From assembly GCA_023634235.1 (NCBI GenBank), contig JAMKCF010000001.1:14518258-14582257 (forward strand): a stretch of 64,000 nt of DNA, given 5' to 3'. The translations under genes and the position numbers were made by a program. Under the pieces are notes generated by a model. That model saw nothing but the letters and a program-made list of their open reading frames with translations, was not told where the DNA came from and ran no database searches. Positions 11,498 to 22,640 of the stretch are shown here, one piece after another. The stretch is from Pisaster brevispinus. Lineage: Eukaryota > Echinodermata > Asteroidea > Forcipulatida > Asteriidae. How positions within the stretch are numbered: position 1 is the stretch's first letter; every line of letters begins with the position of its first letter.

Positions 11498-12172
11498 TCA
11501 TCTAATTCGCATGGTTTTATAGCAACGAGGGATTCTCAACTGTCTCACAGAATACAACGATTGCACCCAGCCATTCCAATCATTCTCAAGGTCTGACGGT
11601 AATCTCTCGTCCCAAGACAACTTACGAGCAGTCGCCTCTTGAAAGAGCAGCTTCCCTGCGAGTACTGCTGGACCCAACAAAAAAATCGACGAGACTATGC
11701 TGAGCATCTTTCTTATAGTCATCACGCCACTCTCGATATGCCATACATCGAAGAAGAATTCATCAGGGGAAATCCGCCATTTTATGCCCAACACTCTACT
11801 CTCAGATTGAGTGCCCAACTCACGCACTTCCTTAGACCTGCACTCTGCTGATACCTCAGTCAAAAGTTCCCTTTTATTGACGACAAATTTAGTCAGATTA
11901 AACCCCCCTCCTGCCAGGACCTTTGGGGTTTCTGTGATAATGATTTTGGCTTGAGATCTAGAGTTGATGGAACTAAGACAATCGTCAACGTAAAAAGACT
12001 TATCTACTGTATTCTTGACCAGAGGATCCACACCAGGGGCATCAAGAATAGTCCGCCGCAGGGCGTATGTCGAGCTGGATGCACACCATACCCCACCAAA
12101 TAGATGTGACGTCATTCGACAGCATTTTAGTTGACCATCAATGTACCACAGGAATCGCAGAGCATCTGTCAT
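11498..12172 (-). pseudogene. pol: BEL/Pao pol fragment: reverse transcriptase palm
   Basis: 224 codons. FYVDDCLSSI near residue 60 is the RT catalytic YVDD box. Downstream are LTKFVVNKRELL, RVLGIKWRISPDEF and the connection region. The 35-bp overlap with the next fragment upstream (12138-12172) marks a single-base frame change inside the RT between motif A (QADIEAMYNQV) and the YVDD box. Confidence 0.88.
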
Positions 12173-13958
12173 TCACTGGAATGCTGACTTGGTTATACAT
12201 GGCCTCGATGTCTGCCTGGATTGCAATGCTATGCTGTCGGAATCTCAATAGTACAGAGAGGAGTTTATTGATTAAATCTGGACCTTGTAAACAGCGTTCA
12301 TTCAGCGATCTACCTTTGAACTTACTGGCACAATCATAGACTACTCTGAGCTTATCTGGCTTTTTGTCTGACATTACAGCATGATGTGGAAGATACCAAA
12401 TCCTATCAGAACTAAACAACTCGCTATCTGGAATTTTCTCGGCATAGTTTTTATTCATGAGTTTGCTTATCTCAGCGTCATATCTGTCATAAAGATTATC
12501 ACTGACAAGTCTTCTACGCAAAGACTCTAACCTGGATTTTGCAACGACAAAGTTGTTTGGAAGAGGCTCCGATCTGTCTTTCCATGGAATAGGAAGCTCA
12601 TAACGACCATCAACCTTCCTACACTCATAGTCCCACAAAGCCATGACTAGTTTATCATCATGTGACCATGACAACTGTTCTAAACCTTCATTCTCAATCT
12701 TCCACAGACGAGAAACATCATCATCTACTGATGAACTCGATACAAAATTACAAATGACTCTACGACTAGGTGGATTTACTGGAGACTGGCCGTTTAAACA
12801 CCAACCAAGTAAAGTACGCACAGCGAAAGGCTGTCCTGGTCTACCTCGTCTCACATCTAACGGAACAAGCGCCTCAACGTTATCCTGACCAATAAGCAAA
12901 TCAACTGACACATTGCCGCGCTGATAAGCTGGCATAGATTCAATCCCATGAAGATGGGCATGCGATGAAACATCAATGCCTGCATTCCTGACAGGTATCT
13001 CATCAACTACATACACTACAGCTAAATCTAGACTCTCACCTGCCTCAGAGGAAACTGACAAACTAACGACCTCAGACTGCTGTGTACCAGACCTATTTAA
13101 AGTACTAAGTTCAACGTTCAAAGTTTTACCTGTAATTCCTAGCTGCCTTACTAAGGCTCGGGAACAAAACGTACTACTGGATCCACTATCTAATAAGGCA
13201 AATACTTTACACTGTCTGTCCGCAATGACCTGAACTATGGGCATATATGTCTCCTTATCAGCAAATACACTGGCATTAGATACCTTCACATTTCTAGATA
13301 CTTCATAACCACCGTGGATGTACATGGTGTGTTTCTGACCACACCCACTAACTTTACATACAGATCGCTTACCACAATTAATAGCACTATGAGATGGGAG
13401 AAGACAATTATGACATAACTTATGATTGTTTACAACGTGTAATCTGTCCCTAGGACTCATCTGTTTGAACTTTTCACAATGCCACAGACGATGTCTCTGA
13501 TAACATAACACACATGGCTGTACAGGTTTAGCATAGGAACTATTTTTAAATTGAGTACCTTGGTCATCTGGACGTTTACCCGTCCCCGAATTATATTCAG
13601 ATAGAGACGTGGAAAAGCTGGAAGACGAAGCCTTATGTTGACTTCTCGCCCTGTCTGACTGCTTGAGTTGTCCAGTGTCATACACCGGGTCGTTTGCTTC
13701 TGTAGCAAATAAATCTGTGAATTTGACCAGCTCTTTGAACACAGGATAAATACCGTTAGTCCGCTTAGATTTAAACACCAACTTTGTCCACCTCGACTGG
13801 ATGTAATTTGGGAATCTACTGATTATTTCTAGTATGACTGCCTGAGTGTTAACTTCTTGCAGAGTCTCTAACTGATTAAGAACAAGAAATGCATTCGTCA
13901 TATCATCGGCCAGTTGTTGTATATCTTGGGGTGATCTAACTGGTCTACCTAACTTCAA
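12138..13958 (-). pseudogene. gag-pol: BEL/Pao gag C-terminus, zinc knuckles, protease and RT N-terminus
   Basis: 606 codons. Residues ~1-100 continue the DUF1759-type gag (LGRPVRSPQDIQQLADDM). About 149-215 is a Cys/His-rich region (CVLCYQRHRLWHC, CHNCLLPSHSAINC). FALLDSGSSSTFCS near residue 254 is the aspartic protease active site (DSG), within a DUF1758/A17-type domain. The RT starts around 515 (WYLPHHAV, KLRVVYDCASKFKG) and includes motif A in QADIEAMYNQV. The frame then breaks at about 12150. The portion 12254-13958 is duplicated at 16452-18156. Confidence 0.9.
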
Positions 13959-14253
13959 TTCCCGTACAAGGCGCTCTGTAACCAGATGAGCTAACCAGAT
14001 GACCAGATGAGCTCGTTTGATCTAATATCAAACGAGCCTGAGAATACCCAGTTTGGCCTCCTATTAACTGACAACCTCTAATCGCCTCCTTGGCGGGGCC
14101 TGAAGTGTATTGCATGAGCCGGGACAACTTGAGGTCGGAGTCTTCGCATATTTTATCTACGTTAACATCGAATGCCCTCATGAACTGATGGAAATGCAAC
14201 GGATTACCACTGAATACCTCTAACTCTACTCTAGGTAGATTAAGCAAACGCAA
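13945..14253 (-). pseudogene. gag: BEL/Pao gag fragment (DUF1759-like)
   Basis: The frame reads LPRVELEVFSGNPLHFHQFMRAF, close to the LPKLELPKFSGDP signature of BEL/Pao gag, followed by KLSRLMQYTSGPAKEAIRG. Near 13979-14015 the short string CCAGATGAGCT is repeated (AACCAGATGA / CCAGATGAGCT). This small duplication throws the end of the fragment out of frame relative to the next one. The same lesion is present in the second copy at 18177-18213. Confidence 0.85.
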
Positions 14254-14567
14254 TAATTCATTACGTGATAAATCTTCAGGGGTACCTGAGTCAGCGGCAG
14301 AAATTTCGGTCTTAATCTGGATGGATTTACAGTACTCTTTTGTTCATCATAAAAATATGCATCACTTTCATCAATAGCTTCGTCTTGGGTGAGCGTATCA
14401 TGGTACGCTTCATGGGCTAATGTAAACTTTCTGAACAGCTCTTTAAGTTTGATTATTTCATTGTCAATTTTATCAGTGTTATCTTCGGCTATACGATGCT
14501 TATTCAAATTAATCTCTTTAGTTACCGCCCTCTTGGCTGTCGTCCTTGCCGTCTTCAGGTGCGCCAT
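14226..14567 (-). pseudogene. gag: BEL/Pao gag N-terminus
   Basis: Starts at ATG 14567 (MAHLKTARTTAKRAVTKEIN), followed by a charged, probably helical segment (KLKELFRKFTLAHEAY). A frame change near 14325-14340 ends the true frame; beyond it the correct frame continues ...EDLSRNELLRLLNLPRVELE into the next fragment. The same frame break is present in the duplicate at 18424-18765, so it arose before the duplication. Confidence 0.8.
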
Positions 14568-14744
14568 GGTTGGGCGACTACCCGCCGGTGACGACGACGA
14601 TAACGCCGAACCATTAAGTCAGCAATTGTGGGGACGATCACGATGGTAGTGGTGACTGGGGACAGGAGGGTAACTTTGGTTGACAATGACAGATGCAGCG
14701 GTGATGATCTGGCAGCTCCTAGTATGACGCTAACGATTTTTCAC

Positions 14745-15788
14745 TGTCACATGTACGGCACACTATTATAAAAGAGACTGGAAGACTCTTGTGTTCACGA
14801 GTTCACCCCATTTATTTGCACTCCACGTGATGTTGCAAACTGACGCGGGTGAAACTAAAGATAACAAATATATAAATACCATGTTAAATAACACAAACAA
14901 GTACACATAATAAAACACTTTAAAGGGGGGAAACTAATGTTTCATAGCAATTACATGAAACAACATTAAATACGAAGCAAGATACATCGATCTTTCGAGC
15001 AATTACTGAAGACTGATTGGGTGAGACCTAAACATTGAACACTTAAAGAATTAATCCAGTATTTAATCTCAACAACGACATTTACTTATATAATATAAAC
15101 TTACAATCGTTGTCGGGGGAACTCATTACTCCGTCCATACACATGGGAATCATTCTGTGATTTACTGCGGCATTCTGGGGTGCTGTATAAACATTACATA
15201 AACCAACAATAAATATAGGCGAAGCAACGAGAAATTACACACTAACAAACAATTCTAAGCATTATAATAGATACTGAGGATAATGAATAGCAGTAAAATT
15301 AATCATACGAGAGACTACTCCAAAGGCCGGGAGCCGTATGGGAACCTAGTGAGGGGGAGTTGGCTCAACAGTGATTAAATTATAAGGAAATCAAGAAAAC
15401 GGTGCCTTGCCGAATTTACCAAATAAATGTATTTATACATAAGGAAAGTCTTATCATTTAAACTAACACTGTGAACAAGACAAGATTTACTTACGGGAGT
15501 TGACTACGAAAATGTACAGGAACAGAACCAAAAAATTAACTCGAACTGAACTGAACGGAGGCTGGAACATAAATGACCCAAAAGGTTCCCGCAACACGAA
15601 TCTGCTAAGCAGCCAGCGCCCACTACGTTGTCACTCGATGCATACCGGGCATTCCAAAAGCGCTTAACACAAAGTAAATACCGGAGATGCCATGACCACA
15701 ATAAATAAAGGGGGGATGGCGGGCAGGACAATACCGGAAAACCAAAGAATGTATATGATACTAATTATAGTTATCGATAGAGATAACA
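14745..15788 (-). repeat. BEL/Pao 5' LTR (LTR2)
   Basis: 1,044 bp, starting TGTCACATGTACGG and ending GATAGAGATAACA on the plus strand. It differs from LTR3 at one position seen by eye (AAATTATAAGG versus AAATTAAAAGG) and from LTR1 at about seven. Followed by the target duplication CTTAC (15789-15793). Confidence 0.92.
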
Positions 15789-15852
15789 CTTACGGCTTCA
15801 GAATGGTAGAACAAAAGAATCAAGTGTTAATAGACGGGCGTGGACATCTAAG
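15789..15852. repeat. Target-site duplication CTTAC and 59 bp of flanking DNA
   Basis: CTTAC at 15789-15793 repeats the left flank of the element. The following GGCTTCAGAATGG...GACATCTAAG is genomic flank, and it reappears at 19992-20050 after LTR3. Flanking DNA copied along with the LTR shows that the second copy is a DNA-level duplication rather than a separate retrotransposition. Confidence 0.85.
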
Positions 15853-16451
15853 ACCCCGTTTACACTAGATCCAAAAAGGTGGATCAGACCCGGGTCTGAT
15901 CCGGCAATGTGGATTAACGGCTAGTGTAAACGCAAAAAAGCCGGATCAGACCCGGTTCAAGATCCGGCAATTTTAATCCACCTTTCGAGGAGGGTTGAAT
16001 CCGGCAATTGGTGGATCAGATCCGGCAAAGTGGATTCCAAATACAAGTGTAAACGCAAAGGTGGATCAGACACCGCAATTCGATGTGGTCATTTCCGGTT
16101 TCGCTACGAATGGCGCGCTTTTTGCTTGTGCTTTGGTGGGATATCCATTGCTGCTGTTTATATTTTTGTGTGTGCTGTGTGCACATGGACTGTGCGTGTG
16201 TGAAACGTTTTGTTGTTTTTATACATACATCGTTACGTTCGAAGCTTACCTTGTTACTGTATTTTGTTAATTCCCATCTACAAAATATTTCTACCTGCAT
16301 GGTCGTTGTTATCCGTATCATTTGCTGTACTGTATTTTCTGCATTCTACCTTCGCATTGATAATAATTATTTCTAGAAATGGCGCGCTGTAATCGTGACC
16401 TTTGAGCTCTTTGCGAGGAGCGGTGACGTCGTGACTAATATACATCCGGTT
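15853..16451. mobile_element. ~600-bp filler between the duplicated segments, with foldback repeats
   Basis: Unrelated to the BEL element and lying exactly between the two duplicate copies. The left part is rich in GTGGATCAGA and GATCCGGCAA motifs, with inverted CGTTTACACTAG (15857-15868) and CTAGTGTAAACG (15921-15932) and a perfect 22-bp palindrome at 15881-15902. A third (A)AGTGTAAACG sits at 16046. AATGGCGCGCT occurs twice (16109 and 16378). This looks like a MITE or foldback element plus other DNA. No gene is supported. Confidence 0.55.
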
Positions 16452-18156
16452 CAGAGAGGAGTTTATTGATTAAATCTGGACCTTGTAAACAGCGTTCATT
16501 CAGCGATCTACCTTTGAACTTACTGGCACAATCATAGACTACTCTGAGCTTATCTGGCTTTTTGTCTGACATTACAGCATGATGTGGAAGATACCAAATC
16601 CTATCAGAACTAAACAACTCGCTATCTGGAATTTTCTCGGCATAGTTTTTATTCATGAGTTTGCTTATCTCAGCGTCATATCTGTCATAAAGATTATCAC
16701 TGACAAGTCTTCTACGCAAAGACTCTAACCTGGATTTTGCAACGACAAAGTTGTTTGGAAGAGGCTCCGATCTGTCTTTCCATGGAATAGGAAGCTCATA
16801 ACGACCATCAACCTTCCTACACTCATAGTCCCACAAAGCCATGACTAGTTTATCATCATGTGACCATGACAACTGTTCTAAACCTTCATTCTCAATCTTC
16901 CACAGACGAGAAACATCATCATCTACTGATGAACTCGATACAAAATTACAAATGACTCTACGACTAGGTGGATTTACTGGAGACTGGCCGTTTAAACACC
17001 AACCAAGTAAAGTACGCACAGCGAAAGGCTGTCCTGGTCTACCTCGTCTCACATCTAACGGAACAAGCGCCTCAACGTTATCCTGACCAATAAGCAAATC
17101 AACTGACACATTGCCGCGCTGATAAGCTGGCATAGATTCAATCCCATGAAGATGGGCATGCGATGAAACATCAATGCCTGCATTCCTGACAGGTATCTCA
17201 TCAACTACATACACTACAGCTAAATCTAGACTCTCACCTGCCTCAGAGGAAACTGACAAACTAACGACCTCAGACTGCTGTGTACCAGACCTATTTAAAG
17301 TACTAAGTTCAACGTTCAAAGTTTTACCTGTAATTCCTAGCTGCCTTACTAAGGCTCGGGAACAAAACGTACTACTGGATCCACTATCTAATAAGGCAAA
17401 TACTTTACACTGTCTGTCCGCAATGACCTGAACTATGGGCATATATGTCTCCTTATCAGCAAATACACTGGCATTAGATACCTTCACATTTCTAGATACT
17501 TCATAACCACCGTGGATGTACATGGTGTGTTTCTGACCACACCCACTAACTTTACATACAGATCGCTTACCACAATTAATAGCACTATGAGATGGGAGAA
17601 GACAATTATGACATAACTTATGATTGTTTACAACGTGTAATCTGTCCCTAGGACTCATCTGTTTGAACTTTTCACAATGCCACAGACGATGTCTCTGATA
17701 ACATAACACACATGGCTGTACAGGTTTAGCATAGGAACTATTTTTAAATTGAGTACCTTGGTCATCTGGACGTTTACCCGTCCCCGAATTATATTCAGAT
17801 AGAGACGTGGAAAAGCTGGAAGACGAAGCCTTATGTTGACTTCTCGCCCTGTCTGACTGCTTGAGTTGTCCAGTGTCATACACCGGGTCGTTTGCTTCTG
17901 TAGCAAATAAATCTGTGAATTTGACCAGCTCTTTGAACACAGGATAAATACCGTTAGTCCGCTTAGATTTAAACACCAACTTTGTCCACCTCGACTGGAT
18001 GTAATTTGGGAATCTACTGATTATTTCTAGTATGACTGCCTGAGTGTTAACTTCTTGCAGAGTCTCTAACTGATTAAGAACAAGAAATGCATTCGTCATA
18101 TCATCGGCCAGTTGTTGTATATCTTGGGGTGATCTAACTGGTCTACCTAACTTCAA
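16452..18156 (-). pseudogene. gag-pol: Duplicated BEL/Pao gag-protease-RT fragment, 3'-truncated
   Basis: The same protein as 12254-13958: DUF1759 end, zinc knuckles, DSG protease and the RT start up to QGPDLINKLLS. The frame then runs into the filler sequence and stops at 16435 after a few unrelated residues. No YVDD, RNase H or integrase is present on this copy. Confidence 0.88.
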
Positions 18157-18451
18157 TTCCCGTACAAGGCGCTCTGTAACCAGATGAGCTAACCAGATGA
18201 CCAGATGAGCTCGTTTGATCTAATATCAAACGAGCCTGAGAATACCCAGTTTGGCCTCCTATTAACTGACAACCTCTAATCGCCTCCTTGGCGGGGCCTG
18301 AAGTGTATTGCATGAGCCGGGACAACTTGAGGTCGGAGTCTTCGCATATTTTATCTACGTTAACATCGAATGCCCTCATGAACTGATGGAAATGCAACGG
18401 ATTACCACTGAATACCTCTAACTCTACTCTAGGTAGATTAAGCAAACGCAA
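18143..18451 (-). pseudogene. gag: Duplicated BEL/Pao gag fragment
   Basis: Identical to the fragment at 13945-14253, including the CCAGATGAGCT mini-duplication that shifts the frame. Confidence 0.85.
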
Positions 18452-18765
18452 TAATTCATTACGTGATAAATCTTCAGGGGTACCTGAGTCAGCGGCAGAA
18501 ATTTCGGTCTTAATCTGGATGGATTTACAGTACTCTTTTGTTCATCATAAAAATATGCATCACTTTCATCAATAGCTTCGTCTTGGGTGAGCGTATCATG
18601 GTACGCTTCATGGGCTAATGTAAACTTTCTGAACAGCTCTTTAAGTTTGATTATTTCATTGTCAATGTTATCAGTGTTATCTTCGGCTATACATTGCTTA
18701 TTCAAATTAATCTCTTTAGTTACCGCCCTCTTGGCTGTCGTCCTTGCCGTCTTCAGGTGCGCCAT
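18424..18765 (-). pseudogene. gag: Duplicated BEL/Pao gag N-terminus
   Basis: Same as 14226-14567 except near residues 24-33, where HRIAEDNTDK reads QCIAEDNTDN here. These are nearly all the differences visible between the two copies. Same start codon and same downstream frame break. Confidence 0.82.
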
Positions 18766-18942
18766 GGTTGGGCGACTACCCGCCGGTGACGACGACGATA
18801 ACGCCGAACCATTAAGTCAGCAATTGTGGGGACGATCACGATGGTAGTGGTGACTGGGGACAGGAGGGTAACTTTGGTTGACAATGACAGATGCAGCGGT
18901 GATGATCTGGCAGCTCCTAGTATGACGCTAACGATTTTTCAC

Positions 18943-19986
18943 TGTCACATGTACGGCACACTATTATAAAAGAGACTGGAAGACTCTTGTGTTCACGAGT
19001 TCACCCCATTTATTTGCACTCCACGTGATGTTGCAAACTGACGCGGGTGAAACTAAAGATAACAAATATATAAATACCATGTTAAATAACACAAACAAGT
19101 ACACATAATAAAACACTTTAAAGGGGGGAAACTAATGTTTCATAGCAATTACATGAAACAACATTAAATACGAAGCAAGATACATCGATCTTTCGAGCAA
19201 TTACTGAAGACTGATTGGGTGAGACCTAAACATTGAACACTTAAAGAATTAATCCAGTATTTAATCTCAACAACGACATTTACTTATATAATATAAACTT
19301 ACAATCGTTGTCGGGGGAACTCATTACTCCGTCCATACACATGGGAATCATTCTGTGATTTACTGCGGCATTCTGGGGTGCTGTATAAACATTACATAAA
19401 CCAACAATAAATATAGGCGAAGCAACGAGAAATTACACACTAACAAACAATTCTAAGCATTATAATAGATACTGAGGATAATGAATAGCAGTAAAATTAA
19501 TCATACGAGAGACTACTCCAAAGGCCGGGAGCCGTATGGGAACCTAGTGAGGGGGAGTTGGCTCAACAGTGATTAAATTAAAAGGAAATCAAGAAAACGG
19601 TGCCTTGCCGAATTTACCAAATAAATGTATTTATACATAAGGAAAGTCTTATCATTTAAACTAACACTGTGAACAAGACAAGATTTACTTACGGGAGTTG
19701 ACTACGAAAATGTACAGGAACAGAACCAAAAAATTAACTCGAACTGAACTGAACGGAGGCTGGAACATAAATGACCCAAAAGGTTCCCGCAACACGAATC
19801 TGCTAAGCAGCCAGCGCCCACTACGTTGTCACTCGATGCATACCGGGCATTCCAAAAGCGCTTAACACAAAGTAAATACCGGAGATGCCATGACCACAAT
19901 AAATAAAGGGGGGATGGCGGGCAGGACAATACCGGAAAACCAAAGAATGTATATGATACTAATTATAGTTATCGATAGAGATAACA
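18943..19986 (-). repeat. BEL/Pao LTR (LTR3), duplicate of LTR2
   Basis: 1,044 bp with the same ends as LTR2 and followed by the same CTTAC (19987-19991) and 59-bp flank. It heads the truncated duplicate and does not define an independent insertion. Confidence 0.92.
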
Positions 19987-20050
19987 CTTACGGCTTCAGA
20001 ATGGTAGAACAAAAGAATCAAGTGTTAATAGACGGGCGTGGACATCTAAG

Positions 20051-20913
20051 GGTCAAATTGCATGCGTGGTTTCCATGGTACTCGCCATATAAATTATAGC
20101 CGGTGAATAATTCCTAAACAAGACCGTTTCCCAGATCACAATCTAATCCCTTTGAATGAATGTCCATTTGAAGACCAAGATGTTTTCAATCCATGTGCTT
20201 CCGTCTGGAACCATAAAATGTAGTTATCTACAGCTGGTTATCTATTGACAAAATTGGACTGGAATAGGCCTATTACTTTTTCATTTGAATGAGAGGAAAA
20301 ATAACACGACAAATGATAAGGTCACATAAACATTGTTCATTTCTTTGTTACCTATTTGCTTTACATAACATTTTTGAACTACTTTACACTGCTTATTTTA
20401 TTTTGGTAATTTTCTGAACAACTACCAATACTTATCAACTTTGGAAGCAAGGACAGTTCAACGTGTAGGTTTGAAAAACCAGAAATCATGAAATAAAAAG
20501 ATACTTTATAAAACACCAATATTTGTTTTGAATGTCCCCTGGGCAAATGTGTTATTTGAATATCATAAATCAAAGTAAGGCTGATATTATTGTCAAATCT
20601 TTTCTAACATACAATGTGTACATGCCTGGGATGTCCTGCCTTCATTACAATTGGTAATGACTGTTTAAGACTAGAGCTTCAAAAAGAACCTTGGGTGATA
20701 TCTTAATATACAATGTACATATGTATGTTAAAACAATTATGTAATACAGGCAGACACATATATTTTAACATTGTCACTTATGTATAGGTAGTAGAAAGTG
20801 ACATGACGATGGCTTTGCACTTGACCTAGCAAGCTTTTTGTATAAATAGCAGTGTGTGGTCGGGAAAATAACTGATACCATCAATTTCTTTTATTAACCA
20901 CATACTATTAAGC
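20051..20913. other. Non-coding genomic flank
   Basis: Right flank of the BEL insertion and duplication. AT-rich; no gene, splice-site chain or clear repeat is visible. Confidence 0.4.
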
Positions 20914-21090
20914 TGTAATCGCCAAGCAGTCTAGTGCACAGCACTCAACTTCAGTTGTTAATTCCTAGAGGTAAGGGTTGAAATCATGGTGACATAACCT
21001 GTGTCTTTGAGCAAAACACTCAACTATATTTACTTATTTTCAGTGTTTCTTGGTAAAATCATAAATAAATATAGAAATAAATAAAGACAC
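20914..21090 (+). mobile_element. tRNA-derived SINE with a V-like conserved domain
   Basis: A tRNA-like head has an A-box-like TAGTGCACAGCAC (from 20932) and a B-box-like GGTTGAAATC (20976-20985, consensus GGTTCRANNC). It is followed by GTGTCTTTGAGCAAAACACTCAAC (about 21001-21024, written here in two parts: GTGTCTTTGAGC and AAAACACTCAAC), which resembles the GTGTCCTTGAGCAAGACACT core of V-domain/Deu-type SINEs. An A-rich stretch follows. Diverged and probably old. Confidence 0.55.
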
Positions 21091-22404
21091 AAATTAAAAC
21101 AATTGATAACAATTTGCACAAGTAAAAACACCCAAAAATACAGGTAACCTCTTATTGCACCATAATGAAAGTACACGCAAACAGAAAGACAAAACAAGCA
21201 ACTACTATGTACATGGGCAGTAGTCACCTAAACATCTACCGACAATTATTCAGATGTTTTGACATAAACCACCCAAATTAGACAATTAGGGTCGATTTTA
21301 CCAAAATCATCGTGTTTATGTCCCTGTTTTGTTGGGACTGTTACTGGCCTCCTAAGGAGTATTTCTTGCACCCTGAAATAAGTCAAGACTGAACTAAAGT
21401 AAATACACCAGAGTAAGATGGCAGTACTATTAAGTAAAAAATATCCACTGAGAAACACCAGTTGTTATTTATCTGCTTGTAGAGCAGTTCATTATTGTAG
21501 GGAATCTAGAGCCTGCTTTTCACCGAATCTGAAATTAACAATGCACAAAGACTATGTACATGTACTGCTCATTTACAGATTCAACTAAACACTCTACCTC
21601 CATTTACATTATTTAGGTCTTCGTGATTTTGTTGAAGCAACTGAAGGCAAATATTAAAATTATAAAGTGATGACTGCAAATGAAGTTATTCGAAGCAGCG
21701 TGTGTGACTGTACTATCAAAAGGTGTACACAGGAAGAAACATTCCTGGAAGTAAACAAACAACTGTCAGAATATGAAATGTAACGATCAAATACAAGGTA
21801 AGGAATATAAGTGATGACTAACAACAATACAGCTTTTTCAATGCGCATCTTAATTTAGTGTTATTTCCTTTAATGTGTCATCCCAGAACACAAATTAAGG
21901 CTTCAAACCATTTAATTTTTACTTGGGGTATTCTTACAATATGACTTCTACTGCTTACTGCCTTTCCAAAACAATTGGGGGGTTTTCAATCTGGATTATT
22001 CAAATTACAAGGTTTCACATACAATGTACTGTATTGATCTGAAACCAGAATAAGTTAATGACATGTACAATTCAACTTACTTTTGTACAGAACTTGCATT
22101 TTGTTTCCATCTATCACTAACTATAGCTGACACATACATGTACATCCTTGAAATTTCCTGTCGATTATAAGATTTGTTGTTCCTGAAAACAAAATATAAA
22201 TATTTTCAGACAACAGACATATATACATGTACATGGTGAATATTAATTTTCCATAATTTTAAGCTTTGAACGGCCAACTTTCGAAGGCTTGATACCGACC
22301 AAATCTTGTATGCATCACAAATACCTGATTATGTTTTGAAGTTAAAATGCACAATATGTATACTAACTAAAGCAATCTGTAAATCACATCAGCTCATTGT
22401 ATTG
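21091..22404. other. Non-coding
   Basis: AT-rich, with ACATGTAC-type short repeats. No supported gene. Confidence 0.4.
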
Positions 22405-22640
22405 ATGACAACATCTTCAAAGATTGGCCATTGTTCCTGAAGAGTGCTTTACACTGAATCATCCACTGTTTATCACACTTGTATCATCACGACATCTTCC
22501 CAGGAAGATCATTAGTCCCAATGAGTGTTTAACACTCAATCACCCATTATTGAACACATAGATGGCATCTCCAACTTCAGATTATTTGTCCCAAAGGATG
22601 CTTAACACAGAATCATGTATTGTTGATCACAGGATAACAA
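22405..22640 (+). repeat. Diverged ~77-bp tandem repeat, three units
   Basis: Three imperfect units, each with a GACAACATCTTC/CGACATCTTCC/GGCATCTCCAAC start, a GA(A/T)GATTG-type block, then G(A/T)GTG(C/T)TT(T/A)ACACTGAATCA and a TATTG(A/T)TCACA-type end. Strongly decayed; open frames across it are not credible genes. Confidence 0.5.

Larger units (their letters stand above)
7605..15788 (-). mobile_element. BEL/Pao LTR retrotransposon, structurally complete but coding-defective
   Basis: LTRs at 7605-8649 and 14745-15788 bracket gag-pol on the minus strand. Identical 5-bp sequences, CTTAC, lie just outside (7600-7604 and 15789-15793) and are the target-site duplication. In element orientation the LTRs read TGTTATCTC...CATGTGACA, giving the TG...CA ends; a GGGGGAG polypurine tract (plus strand 8650-8656) precedes the 3' LTR. 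Domain order is gag (DUF1759-like), zinc knuckles, aspartic protease (DSG), reverse transcriptase (YVDD), RNase H, integrase and a C-terminal tryptophan-rich domain: the BEL/Pao order. Several frame breaks and a 0.5-kb internal tandem duplication make this copy non-functional. Confidence 0.93.
16452..20050 (-). repeat. Direct duplication (3,599 bp) of 12254-15852
   Basis: Every landmark compared between the two segments is displaced by exactly 4,198 bp: the CAGAGAGGAG start, the gag ATG, the LTR ends, CTTAC and the final GACATCTAAG. By eye only about four differences are seen in 3.6 kb: three in gag (around 18664 and 18692) and one in the LTR (19587). The left edge is in the RT region (at 12254); the right edge is 59 bp outside the BEL target site. 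Confidence 0.92.

Noticed and set aside
16435..16451. Last residues of the truncated pol frame (after KLLS)
   Set aside because: These codons come from the filler sequence, not from the element; the apparent stop is accidental.
15789..20050. Second independent BEL insertion sharing LTR2
   Set aside because: The right-hand copy carries the same target duplication and the same 59 bp of flank, which an independent insertion would not.
20914..20990. Functional tRNA gene
   Set aside because: Only degenerate A- and B-box-like words; no cloverleaf with paired acceptor stem. Fits a SINE head instead.
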